DNA of 64,000 nt, taken from the NCBI RefSeq assembly GCF_900104945.1, contig NZ_LT629736.1, positions 1 through 64,000 of the forward strand, written 5' to 3'. Below the pieces are notes generated by a model that did no database searches, was not told the DNA's origin, and saw only the letters and a program-made list of their open reading frames with translations. Below are positions 50,569 to 59,480 of the stretch, in pieces (positions within the stretch are counted from its first letter, which is position 1; each line of letters starts with the position of its first letter). Source of the DNA: Halopseudomonas xinjiangensis. GTDB taxonomy: Bacteria > Pseudomonadota > Gammaproteobacteria > Pseudomonadales > Pseudomonadaceae. The position numbers were made by a program, and so were the translations under genes.

Positions 50569-50733
50569 TCAGCGCCTGATGCGTGACTTGCGGAATCCGC
50601 CATGGGTGGGAAAAGAACCCGTGTCACCGGTGATCCAGAATCGCGTCGCCCGATAGAAGGCCTGAAGACCGGTCACGTGATAACTGCGTGCCTTTCGATA
50701 AACCCAAAGCCAGCCGCGCTTGTTCTCGTCCAT
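50569..50733 (-). CDS. Small basic ORF, 54 residues
   Basis: Starts ATG at 50733 with AAGGGAAG about 8 bases upstream and encodes MDENKRGWLWVYRKARSYHV, then TGLQAFYRATRFWITGDT and a basic C-terminus ending RIRR. It is tryptophan-, tyrosine- and arginine-rich, with no signal or membrane segment. It ends 37 bp from the converging gene 49987-50532, with the inverted repeat between. The codon use is ordinary and the ribosome site is good, but I do not recognise it; whether it is expressed is uncertain. Confidence 0.55.
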   Translation of the reverse strand: MDENKRGWLWVYRKARSYHVTGLQAFYRATRFWITGDTGSFPTHGGFRKSRIRR

Positions 50734-50880
50734 TGAATCGCTTCCCTTTTCTTCTGGTTATAAATGACCCAGAAGCGGGGCGCGGCTGTCCCACCAACGT
50801 AGCCTGCGCTGACGCTGTCGGTTAACCGGCTATCTCCATCCGCTGGATCAGCATGGTTTCGCTCCCCTCACGGGGCGGTG

Positions 50881-51840
50881 TTATTCGTCCTGAAACACCG
50901 TTGTCTGGTTACGTCCGCTCTCTTTTGACCGGTACAGCGCCTTGTCCGCACGTTCGATCAGTTCGGCGTGATTGCTCATCTTGGTGTCCAGGCATGCCAC
51001 GCCCAGGCTCACGGTGAACTGCAACGGTCGGTCCTGATGCTCGACGCGCAACTTGCTGATGGCCAGGCGCAGCCGCTCGGCGAACTGCCGGGCACCGTTC
51101 AGATCGGTATCCGGCAGCAGCACGACGAATTCTTCACCGCCGTAACGGCCGGCATAATCGGTTTCCCGCGCCATGCTGCGAGTCACCCGCGCCACCTCGC
51201 GAATCACTTCGTCGCCCGTCTGGTGACCGTAGGTATCGTTGACCGCCTTGAAGTGGTCGATATCGAAGATGACCAGGCTGACCGGCGTTTCGTATCGCAT
51301 ATGCCGGGCGAACTCATGCTCGACGCATTGCTCCCAGTGCCGCCGGTTGAGCAGGCCGGTGAGGCCGTCGCGCAATGCCAGTTCCCGCAGCTGTGCATTG
51401 GCTGACTCCAGCTGACGCTTGTTTACTGCCACGCCGGTGACATCGTAGATGATCAGGCAGACATGATCGGTGGCGCCGTTGGTGCTGCGTAGCGGCAGGA
51501 TGGTGACGTTCTGATACATCTCGTCAGCCAGCCCGGTAATCGGTTGGTAGCTCTTGAATCGGACCAGATTGGGCCGTTGCTCCCAGATGGTGAACGCCCT
51601 GGTGCCGAGCATGACGGCGGTTTCGACCTTGTGCGTGAACCAGGCCTGGTCGATCTCGGGGAACAACTCGAACAGCGTTTTCTGTGCCACTTCGGTCGCG
51701 CTGCGCCCGGAATGGTTTTCCATGAAACTGTTCCATACTTCGACGCGGTAATCCCGGTCAGTCACTACCACGCCCACATCGATACTCTGGACGATGTCCA
51801 GCAGCCAGTGAAGTTCGTTGATGTCAAACTGAGCAGCCAT
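50881..51840 (-). CDS. PAS-GGDEF diguanylate cyclase
   Basis: 319 residues. A PAS domain at about 10-130 (LHWLLDIVQSIDVGVVVTDRDYRVEVWN) and GGDEF domain beyond 150, with GGEEF at 234-238 and the I-site RETD just before it, so both catalysis and product inhibition look intact. It is cytosolic. It starts 18 bp after the response regulator gene upstream on the same strand, so the two probably form an operon. The PAS could be activated by partner protein or ligand; no heme or flavin motif is obvious. Confidence 0.92.
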   Translation of the reverse strand: MAAQFDINELHWLLDIVQSIDVGVVVTDRDYRVEVWNSFMENHSGRSATEVAQKTLFELFPEIDQAWFTHKVETAVMLGTRAFTIWEQRPNLVRFKSYQPITGLADEMYQNVTILPLRSTNGATDHVCLIIYDVTGVAVNKRQLESANAQLRELALRDGLTGLLNRRHWEQCVEHEFARHMRYETPVSLVIFDIDHFKAVNDTYGHQTGDEVIREVARVTRSMARETDYAGRYGGEEFVVLLPDTDLNGARQFAERLRLAISKLRVEHQDRPLQFTVSLGVACLDTKMSNHAELIERADKALYRSKESGRNQTTVFQDE

Positions 51841-51858
51841 GAGCGCGTTCCGTGTGAA

Positions 51859-52863
51859 TCAGTTGAGCAGGAAGTCGAGCTTCTCGCGCAGCCGAGGTAC
51901 CGAATCCTCGGTAAACAGAAGCATGAGATCGAAACGGATGTCGAGATCCTCAAGACCGTAGCTGATCTCCACCGCCAGGGTGCGCTTCCAGCGACGCTGG
52001 TTGATGCGGATCAGGTCTTCGATCGGACAGTGCTGTCCGAGAACCAGCGGGTGTCCCTGGGAGAGGGTAATGTTCAACTGTTCGGAGAGTCCGTTGAGAC
52101 AGGCGCCGATGATGATACTGGCCAGATCGAGAAGCATCTCCAGCTTGGCGCTCTCGTCCATGTGGGCGTTGAGCAGCTTGGCCACATCATCGATTTCGGC
52201 GTCATGGAAGATCAACAGCGCTTCACCGGCCACGCCGCCGCCGATATAACCCTGGCAGATTGCGGACAGCCTTTCGCCCCGTTGTGCGTCGGCAAGCGCC
52301 ATGTGCAGTTCGCCGACCTCGAGGATGTTGACGTTGGGAATCGGCAGTTTGATGAACACACCCAGGACCCGTGCGAGCAGTTCCGCGGCACGCCCCATGG
52401 CGACGTTGGAAATTTCCCGGAACGCATCGCGGAAGGACACGCTGGGCAACTGGGCGAGGGCCATCCGCTCGGCATCGGCTGGCCGAACCAGCGGCACTTC
52501 GACCCCCAATCCATTGAGTGCTTCAGCCAGTTGCAGCGGGTCAGCCGGTTTCTTCAAAAAGGCTTTGGCGCCGAGGGCTTTGGCGCGTCGTACGGCTTCT
52601 TCCTGGACGTCACCGGACACCACGATGACTTCTGCCTTCAGGCCTTCCTGGCGGAGCGCGGCTAGAACGGCGAAGCCGTCCAACTCGGGCATGGTAAGAT
52701 CGAGTAGCACCACTTGGCCAGCACCCTGGCGGATCGCTTCCAGGCCCTCGACGCCATTACTCGCCTGGGTGATGCGAAACGGCCAATTCGAGGGCAGGGC
52801 CCGAATCAGCTGCTTGCGAGCCATGTTAGAGTCGTCACATACCAGTAGCGGGATGGCGCTCAC
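51859..52863 (-). CDS. Response regulator with CheC/CheX-like output domain
   Basis: 334 residues from a GTG at 52863 with AAGGA upstream. Receiver domain 1-120: acidic pair D10-D11, phospho-acceptor D55 (LLDLTMPELDG), and K104-P segment (FLKKP). The C-terminal half (about 140-334) contains two CheC/CheX-type helices (FREISNVAMGRAAELLARVLG; LLDLASIIIGACLNGLSEQL). CheC/CheX dephosphorylate CheY-P, so this may be a phosphatase regulated by its own receiver, or an output that binds the neighbour. The PAS-GGDEF protein is encoded just downstream. Confidence 0.85.
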   Translation of the reverse strand: MSAIPLLVCDDSNMARKQLIRALPSNWPFRITQASNGVEGLEAIRQGAGQVVLLDLTMPELDGFAVLAALRQEGLKAEVIVVSGDVQEEAVRRAKALGAKAFLKKPADPLQLAEALNGLGVEVPLVRPADAERMALAQLPSVSFRDAFREISNVAMGRAAELLARVLGVFIKLPIPNVNILEVGELHMALADAQRGERLSAICQGYIGGGVAGEALLIFHDAEIDDVAKLLNAHMDESAKLEMLLDLASIIIGACLNGLSEQLNITLSQGHPLVLGQHCPIEDLIRINQRRWKRTLAVEISYGLEDLDIRFDLMLLFTEDSVPRLREKLDFLLN

Positions 52864-53084
52864 GTTCGATGTCCTTGTTGCATTGTCAGCAGGTCGACTG
52901 TACGAAGAGATAGCGTCAAAATGAGACTAAATAGCCATCAATTAGTCTTTCCGCAAGCATGACAACTTATTGACCTTTTGAGAAGAGATTGCTCATAACG
53001 TCAGACATTTAAATAGGGATTTGCGACAATCGGTCGTGATCCGATCAGACAGTGGTAATCAACCCGCACGCAGGGGAAGCGCCC

Positions 53085-54125
53085 ATGGCCAAACAGCTCG
53101 AAGCCAGCGAACAGCATCGTCGCGAGGTTCTCAAGGCGCTGATGTGTCTGGTCATCTTTGCCGGCCTGTTGTTTGGCGTCATCAACATCTTCCGTGAGCT
53201 TTATGTGCTGTCCGCGCTGGAGTTCGCCTACGCCGCTTTTTCGCTCCATTTGCTGCGTTTCATCGGCACCACCGAGCGTTTGCGGTTCTGGACGGTGATT
53301 TTTCTCCTGCCGCTGTTCTCACTGATGATTTTCGCCGTTCTGCTGCCGCGCACGTCGTTCACCGTGTTCGCCTGGGTTCAGACCATTCCGATCATCTGCT
53401 ATTTGCTGCTGGGTTTGCGCACTGGTCTGTTCATGTCCGCCGCCTTCGTCGGCCTGGGTGTGCTGGGCTTCAACTATCGGTACATGACCGAAGCGTCGCT
53501 GTTCAACATCGTTATCGTCGCAAACGTGGGCCTGAGCAGCATGGCGATGATGTTGTTCTCGCACGTGTATGAACGCAGCCGTGTCGACAACGAGCAACGC
53601 CTGCTCGATCTGGCCAGCACCGATGGGCTGACTGGCCTGGCGAATCGCATGAAGCTGGCAGACGTGTTCGAACGCGAGCGCAGCCATGCTCTGCGCGATA
53701 ACAGGCCGTTGTCGCTGGTGGTGCTGGATCTGGACCATTTCAAGCGTATCAACGATCAGTTCGGGCACGATGGCGGTGATCAGGTGTTGCGCCATGTGGC
53801 CGCTCTGCTGCCGACTCGGCTGCGCGAGACCGACCTGTTCTGCCGGTTGGGCGGGGAGGAGTTCGCCCTGTTGCTCCCCGGTGCCGACCTCAGCCGGGCG
53901 GCCGAACTGGCGGACTCGCTGCGTGAGCATCTATGTGCCACGCCGCTGCAGCTCGAGGGCGGGCTGGTCAACCTCAGCTTCAGCGCGGGTGTGGCCTCGC
54001 TGGGAGAGGACGGCTGCTCGCTCGACCAGTTGTTGCAAACGGCGGATCGCCGTATGTACGAGGCCAAGGGCGGCGGACGCAACCAGGTGGTAGCCGCCGG
54101 GCAACACTATTCCCTGTCACGATGA
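53085..54125 (+). CDS. Membrane diguanylate cyclase (MASE-like N-terminus plus GGDEF)
   Basis: 346 residues from the ATG at 53085, with AGGGGAAG upstream; a GTG at 53052 is in frame but less likely. Five or six transmembrane helices (about 15-165) form a MASE-like sensory domain. The GGDEF domain carries GGEEF at 256-260 and the I-site RETD before it. The upstream 221-bp region is AT-rich relative to the rest of the window and shared with the divergent response-regulator gene, so the two may be co-regulated. Confidence 0.9.
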   Translation: MAKQLEASEQHRREVLKALMCLVIFAGLLFGVINIFRELYVLSALEFAYAAFSLHLLRFIGTTERLRFWTVIFLLPLFSLMIFAVLLPRTSFTVFAWVQTIPIICYLLLGLRTGLFMSAAFVGLGVLGFNYRYMTEASLFNIVIVANVGLSSMAMMLFSHVYERSRVDNEQRLLDLASTDGLTGLANRMKLADVFERERSHALRDNRPLSLVVLDLDHFKRINDQFGHDGGDQVLRHVAALLPTRLRETDLFCRLGGEEFALLLPGADLSRAAELADSLREHLCATPLQLEGGLVNLSFSAGVASLGEDGCSLDQLLQTADRRMYEAKGGGRNQVVAAGQHYSLSR

Positions 54126-54215
54126 TGTTTCGAATTTCAAACGAAGCGTAAATTTTTTTGAATCTCTCTCAGGCTCTTCTACACTTTCCAGGTCATCGCG
54201 TAGAGGAGCAGAGCC

Positions 54216-55334
54216 ATGCATATCGGCATCCCCAAAGAGATCAAGAATCACGAATACCGCGTGGGCCTTACCCCCGAAGCCATCGCCGAACTGATCCGGC
54301 ATGGCCATCAGGTGACGGTCGAAACCATGGCGGGGGCAGCCATAGGCTTCAGTGATGAGGATTACCAGCGCGCCGGAGCCGAACTCGGCTCCGCTTCGCA
54401 GGTATTCGAGCGTGCCGAGATGATCGTCAAGGTCAAGGAGCCGCAGGCCGAGGAGCGCAAGCGGCTGCGCCCGGATCAGGTGCTGTTCACCTATTTGCAT
54501 CTGGCACCGGATCGCCCGCAAACCGAGGACCTGCTCGCCAGCGGCGCGACCTGTATCGCCTACGAAACGGTTACCGACGCTCACGGCCGGCTACCCTTGC
54601 TCGCGCCGATGTCGGAAGTGGCCGGACGCATGGCGATTCAGGCTGGCGCCAGCTGCTTGGAAAAAGCCCGCGGTGGCAGAGGGGTACTGCTGGGTGGCGT
54701 GCCGGGCGTCCCGCGTGGCCGCGTGGTCATTCTCGGCGGCGGCGTGGTGGGTGCGAATGCACTGGCGATGGCGGTAGGGCTGGGTGCGCATGTCACCGTG
54801 CTGGACCGAAACCCGGATGTCCTGCGTCGGCTTGACGCACAGTATGGCAACCGGATCGATACTCTGTATTCCACCTCCGCGACGGTCGAAAAGCAGGTGC
54901 GCAGCGCCGATCTGGTCGTCGGCGCGGTACTGATTCCCGGTGCTGCAGCGCCGAAGCTGATCACCGCCGAGATGGTATCGGGCATGTGCGCCGGCTCGGT
55001 ACTGGTCGATGTTGCCATCGATCAGGGCGGCTGTGCCGAAACATCCAGACCGACTACCCATGCCGATCCTACCTACGTCGTCGACGACGTTGTGCATTAC
55101 TGCGTGGCGAACATGCCCGGCGGTGTCGCACGGACCTCCACTCAGGCGCTGAACAACGCGACGCTGCCGTTCGTCCTGGCATTGGCCGACAAGGGCGCGA
55201 AGCAGGCAATGCTGGATGATTCACACTTGGCCAACGGGCTGAACGTGGCGCAGGACCGGCTGACCAACCGCAGTGTTGGTGAGGCGCTGGGAATCGACTC
55301 GATAGAGCCCGCCGAGGCGATCAAAGGGCTGTAG
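54216..55334 (+). CDS. ald: Alanine dehydrogenase
   Basis: 372 residues from the ATG at 54216 with AGAGGAG upstream. It contains [20 protein letters not shown], the catalytic Lys-containing [18 protein letters not shown] and the NAD motif [28 protein letters not shown]. It interconverts alanine and pyruvate with NADH, cytosolic. No Lrp-type regulator is adjacent. Confidence 0.97.
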   Translation: MHIGIPKEIKNHEYRVGLTPEAIAELIRHGHQVTVETMAGAAIGFSDEDYQRAGAELGSASQVFERAEMIVKVKEPQAEERKRLRPDQVLFTYLHLAPDRPQTEDLLASGATCIAYETVTDAHGRLPLLAPMSEVAGRMAIQAGASCLEKARGGRGVLLGGVPGVPRGRVVILGGGVVGANALAMAVGLGAHVTVLDRNPDVLRRLDAQYGNRIDTLYSTSATVEKQVRSADLVVGAVLIPGAAAPKLITAEMVSGMCAGSVLVDVAIDQGGCAETSRPTTHADPTYVVDDVVHYCVANMPGGVARTSTQALNNATLPFVLALADKGAKQAMLDDSHLANGLNVAQDRLTNRSVGEALGIDSIEPAEAIKGL

Positions 55335-55346
55335 CGCAGAGACCTG

Positions 55347-56237
55347 TCAGTCGTCTCCGGCGTGCAGTTCTGCCAGGCGCTGGTCCTTGTCTTCCCACAG
55401 CCGGTTGACCCAGGCCTGGAATGTTGCGCGGAAGTCAGGATCGTTCGCGTAGTCGCCGGCGAACATTTCACTCGAAATGGTTCGCCCGCGTATCTCGACC
55501 ACTACCCGCTCGACGCGCCCGCTGAGCAGGGCCCAAAAGCCCGGCGGGTTTCCGCCCGGATAATAGATGGTTACGTCTAGTAGCGATTGCATCTGTTCTC
55601 CCAGCGCAGCCATGACGAAGGCCACGCCGCCCGACTTGGGTTTGAGCAGATAGCGAAACGGCGACTGTTGCTGCACCCGCTTCTGTTCGGTGAAGCGGGT
55701 GCCCTCGAGAAAGTTCACCACGGTCACAGGTAGCGAGCGGAAGCGCTCACAGGCCTTGCGAGTGATGTCCAGATCCTTGCCCTGATCTTCCGGGTGCCGA
55801 GCCAGATGTGCCTTGCTGTAGCGCTTCATGAAAGGGTAATCGAGCGCCCAGAATGCCAGGCCGAGGAAGGGTATCCAGATCAGCTCCTTCTTCAGGAAGA
55901 ACTTGAAATACGGAGTCTTGCGGTTGAACGCCTGCACCAGGGCCGGAATGTCCACCCATGACTGATGGTTGCATACAACAAGGTACGAATGCTGATGGTC
56001 GAGCGCGCAGTCGCTGCGTATGTCCCAGATCGTCGGGGCCATGATGGCGAACACCCGCTTGAGCGATTCGGCCCAGGTCTCGGCTATCCACATCACGCCG
56101 CGGGCCAGTCCCCGACGCAGACCGGGGTGCGGCATGACCAGTCTGAGCAAGGCGAGCAGCAACATCGGGACTATGCCGACCAGGGTGCTCGCCAGCATCA
56201 TCAACGATGTCAGGATTCCGATAAGCCAATGGGGCAT
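55347..56237 (-). CDS. PlsC-type acyltransferase (YihG-like)
   Basis: 296 residues from the ATG at 56237 (MPHWLIGILTSLMMLASTLVG), preceded by AGGTG. An N-terminal membrane segment is followed by the acyltransferase motifs NHQSWVD (His91, Asp96) and FLEGTRFT (178-181). YihG/YihF-type proteins acylate lysophosphatidate-like lipids. It is divergent from the Lnt-like gene over 173 bp, which suggests a lipid-modification theme, but the acceptor is unknown. Confidence 0.9.
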   Translation of the reverse strand: MPHWLIGILTSLMMLASTLVGIVPMLLLALLRLVMPHPGLRRGLARGVMWIAETWAESLKRVFAIMAPTIWDIRSDCALDHQHSYLVVCNHQSWVDIPALVQAFNRKTPYFKFFLKKELIWIPFLGLAFWALDYPFMKRYSKAHLARHPEDQGKDLDITRKACERFRSLPVTVVNFLEGTRFTEQKRVQQQSPFRYLLKPKSGGVAFVMAALGEQMQSLLDVTIYYPGGNPPGFWALLSGRVERVVVEIRGRTISSEMFAGDYANDPDFRATFQAWVNRLWEDKDQRLAELHAGDD

Positions 56238-56410
56238 GGGGGCACCTATAATTCTGCGCAGCGGGCTAGCATAGACGAATCGAAGCCGCGCGGGACAATC
56301 CTCGGGCCCGTTCGGCAGCTTCACCCGAAAGGGTGATTGTTGCTGGCCCGCCGGCTTCATAGTGTGGCCCTTAATCCAATACCTATAAGCGATCAGCGTC
56401 AGGAGGCACC

Positions 56411-58045
56411 TTGAGTTTTACCCGGTTCGGCCTGTCCTGGCCTGCACGCATCCAAGAGGCGGACACAGACTCGGCTCCCGCCGCGCTGGCGCTGTCCTGG
56501 CGCGTAATGCTCGCGGTCCTGTCGGGATTGATGCTCTGCGCACCCTGGTTGCAGCCGGCGATGTTCTGGACCGCCTGGATTGGCTGGGTTCCGTTGCTGT
56601 TTGCACTCAGTGGAGCGAGTTATTCGCGCAGCCTGCTGCTTGGCTGGGTCGCCGGTACGGTGTGCTTCGCCGGGGCAAGCCACTGGATGATCGATTTCGC
56701 GGTCAACCTGAAAGGTGTCTCATGGCCGATGGGCGCGCTGCTGGCAGTGTTCTTCTGGAGCTACGTTGGCGGAGCGACGGCGCTTGGCTGCGTGCTCTAT
56801 CGCTGGCTGTCGGAGCGCTTGCCCGGACTCGATGTCCTCAGCTTCCCGTGCGCCATCCTGGCGGTGCTCAGCGCCTACCCACTACTGTTCCAGACCCACT
56901 TCGCCGAAGCGCAGGTATTTTTCCTACCGGGCATTCAGGCCGTCGATCTGGTTGGCGCGCAGGGTATGGACTTCATCATGCTGGTCGCCAGCGCGCTGGC
57001 GTTCGAGCTTTTGCGCCGTAGCGGACGGCGCTGGCTGTCGGTTGCTGCCGGGCTCGCATTGGCGCTCTGGTTTGGTTACGGCTGGGTCAGCCTGAATAGT
57101 TGGGACGAACGCGTAGCCGACTGGGAGACCCGGCGCATCGGGCTGGTCCAGCCCAACGATGCTGTCTCGCTCGACCTGCCGCCGCCGGCGCCTGGCTTCA
57201 GTCGGGAGGAACCCGAAGAGATGGTTGCTACGCGCCGCCTGGCCAAGCTCGGAGCACAGTGGATAGCCTGGCCGGAGGCGCGCTACAAGGGTTACTTCGA
57301 CATGTACAGCGTCCGTCGCGGCTATGCCGAGGAGATGTCGGGCCTTGGCGTCCCGTTGATATTTCACGACGTCGAACGCCGCTGGGAGGAGACCGGTCGG
57401 GTGAGCTACAACTCGGTGGCGTTGCTCGACACTCATGGTGAGCTCGCCGGCACCTATCGCAAGATGCAACGCATGCCCTTCGGCGAATACCTTCCGGCGT
57501 TTTTCCATCTGCCAGGCCTGAAAGCGCTCAGCGACCTGTTTCTGGGTGAGTTTCTACAACCGCTCACACCGGGGGCCGAGCATGCCTATTTCCAGATCGC
57601 CGACATGCAGGTGGTTCCGAAGGTCTGCTACGAAACGGCCTTTCCTGCATTCATCGCCGAAGCCGTAGGCGGCGATGCGGCCGGCCGTGTGCTGTTGTTC
57701 CTGTCCCAGGACGGCTGGTTCGGCGAGACCAGCCAGCCGTTCCAGCACAAGGCGATGTCGATCGTGCGAGGGGTGGAGAATCGGGTCCCGATGGTGCATC
57801 TGATCAATAACGGACCGTCGGTCGCTACCACGCCGTCGGGCCGGACAGTGGCGCAGACTCAGGCGTTTTCGCGTGCGCAGTTGCTGGTGGACCTGCCATT
57901 TTCCGCCACGTCTGGCGGCAGCTTCTATAGCCGGCACCCGCATCTGGCTGCACTGCTCATGTATTGCCTGCTGGCTGGTTTGGTAGGACTGGCGCTATGG
58001 CATCCGTCGCGCCGGAGCAGTCAGACGACCAGTCCGGCGCAATGA
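56411..58045 (+). CDS. Apolipoprotein N-acyltransferase-like protein (Lnt paralogue)
   Basis: 544 residues, starting at TTG 56411, 6 bases after AGGAGG. N-terminal transmembrane helices (about 30-225), a nitrilase-like domain (about 240-505) with the triad E289 (WPEARYKG), K351 (KMQRMPFGEY) and C406 (KVCYE), and a C-terminal helix. These match the catalytic positions of Lnt. The usual lnt gene is near ybeX/miaB in Pseudomonas, so this is likely a second copy whose substrate may differ. It overlaps the next converging gene by 25 bp. Confidence 0.88.
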   Translation: MSFTRFGLSWPARIQEADTDSAPAALALSWRVMLAVLSGLMLCAPWLQPAMFWTAWIGWVPLLFALSGASYSRSLLLGWVAGTVCFAGASHWMIDFAVNLKGVSWPMGALLAVFFWSYVGGATALGCVLYRWLSERLPGLDVLSFPCAILAVLSAYPLLFQTHFAEAQVFFLPGIQAVDLVGAQGMDFIMLVASALAFELLRRSGRRWLSVAAGLALALWFGYGWVSLNSWDERVADWETRRIGLVQPNDAVSLDLPPPAPGFSREEPEEMVATRRLAKLGAQWIAWPEARYKGYFDMYSVRRGYAEEMSGLGVPLIFHDVERRWEETGRVSYNSVALLDTHGELAGTYRKMQRMPFGEYLPAFFHLPGLKALSDLFLGEFLQPLTPGAEHAYFQIADMQVVPKVCYETAFPAFIAEAVGGDAAGRVLLFLSQDGWFGETSQPFQHKAMSIVRGVENRVPMVHLINNGPSVATTPSGRTVAQTQAFSRAQLLVDLPFSATSGGSFYSRHPHLAALLMYCLLAGLVGLALWHPSRRSSQTTSPAQ

Positions 58046-59250
58046 CCGGACGCCCAGGCCCACTGGAAGTTGAAGCCGCCCAGATGCCCAGTGACATCGA
58101 GCACTTCGCCAATAAAGTACAGGCCTGGCTGAGACGTGGCTTCCATGGTCCGCGAGCTGATCGCGGCGGTGTCAACGCCGCCAAGGGTCACCTCCGCGGT
58201 ACGGTAGCCTTCGGTGCCGGACGGTTTGATCCGCCAGCCGTTGAGCTGCTGTCCGATGTCGGAGAGCTGACGGTCGCTCCACTCGGCCAGCGGTGTTTCG
58301 TCGCGGTCGGGCCACCAGAACTGCTGTAGCTCGGTGACCAGGGCCTTGGCCAGCGAGGGTGACAAAACGTTGCGCAAGCGGGTGCGGGGCTGTTCGCGCT
58401 TGGTTGTGGTCAGCCAGGTGCTGGCATCCCGGTCGGGCAGCAGATCGATGACCAGTTCGTCACCCGGTTGCCAGTAGTTGGATATCTGCAGCATGACCGG
58501 TCCGCTCATGCCGCGATGGGTGAACAACATGTTTTCGACGAAGGTTTGGCCGTTGCAGGTCACGCTGACTTCCACCGCCAGGCCTGACAGTCGCTCGCAC
58601 ATGGGCTTGAGCGCGTCGCTGAACGTGAAGGGGACCAGACCGGCACGGCGCTCGGTCAGCGGCAGACCGAACTGTCTGGCTATGTCATAGCCGTAGCCGC
58701 TGCCGCCGAGGGTTGGCACGGAGAGAGCGCCAGTGGCGACCACCAGCGACTCGCAGGTCAGTTGTGCTGTCTGCTGAGACTGGTCGATGGTCATTTTATA
58801 GCGAGCGGTGCCTGTGTCAGCGGGCCCTGCCGGCAGTATCTGGCGGATCTCGCACTGGGTGCGGACTTCTGCGCCGGCAGCGGCGCACTCGTCAAGCAGC
58901 ATATCGACGATGTCGCGAGCGCTGTCGGTACAGAACAGTTGGCCGTGCTTGCGCTCTTCGTAGTCGATGCCATGGCGCTCGACCAGAGCGATGAAGTCCC
59001 ACTGCGTGTAGCGCTTGAGCGCCGACTTGCAGAAATGCTGATTGATCGAGATGAAATTGGCCGGCTCGACGGTCTGGTTGGTGAAATTGCAGCGCCCGCC
59101 GCCAGACATGAGGATCTTCTTGCCGACCTTATTGGCCCGTTCGAGGACCAGCACGCGCCGGCCGCGCTGGGCGGCGGTGAATGCGCAAAACAGCCCGGAG
59201 GCGCCAGCACCGAGAATGATCACGTCGTAATGGGCTGAGGGAGTCGACAC
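58021..59250 (-). CDS. BaiN/HI0933-family NAD(P)/FAD-dependent oxidoreductase
   Basis: 409 residues from a GTG at 59250 (MSTPSAHYDVIILGAGASGLFCAFTAAQRG); an in-frame TTG at 59265 is the alternative. The Rossmann GAGASG and the YhiN signature KVGKKILMSGGGRCNFTNQ are present, and the C-terminus ends IGEVLDVTGHLGGFNFQWAWASGHCAG. Flavoproteins of this family act on unknown substrates (BaiN in bile-acid metabolism). It has no obvious operon partner. Confidence 0.93.
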   Translation of the reverse strand: MSTPSAHYDVIILGAGASGLFCAFTAAQRGRRVLVLERANKVGKKILMSGGGRCNFTNQTVEPANFISINQHFCKSALKRYTQWDFIALVERHGIDYEERKHGQLFCTDSARDIVDMLLDECAAAGAEVRTQCEIRQILPAGPADTGTARYKMTIDQSQQTAQLTCESLVVATGALSVPTLGGSGYGYDIARQFGLPLTERRAGLVPFTFSDALKPMCERLSGLAVEVSVTCNGQTFVENMLFTHRGMSGPVMLQISNYWQPGDELVIDLLPDRDASTWLTTTKREQPRTRLRNVLSPSLAKALVTELQQFWWPDRDETPLAEWSDRQLSDIGQQLNGWRIKPSGTEGYRTAEVTLGGVDTAAISSRTMEATSQPGLYFIGEVLDVTGHLGGFNFQWAWASGHCAGLVV

Positions 59251-59480
59251 GGGAGGGATCCGCAAAAGCGGGAAGTATACGTCAGCCGCCCGTCATCGAC
59301 ACGCAGCCGGTCGAGCCGGCGGGGTGGTTCGATGCAGTGTTGCGCAATGTCCCGGATGGGCATTGCAGCGTTTCGTCAGTTTGACGGGCGCGTCTGGCAG
59401 GACGTCGAAGCGATCACAAACGAGCCGCAGCTGCTGTTGAATACTCGCTTGTGGCTACAACAACAATACGAGGTTCGGCC

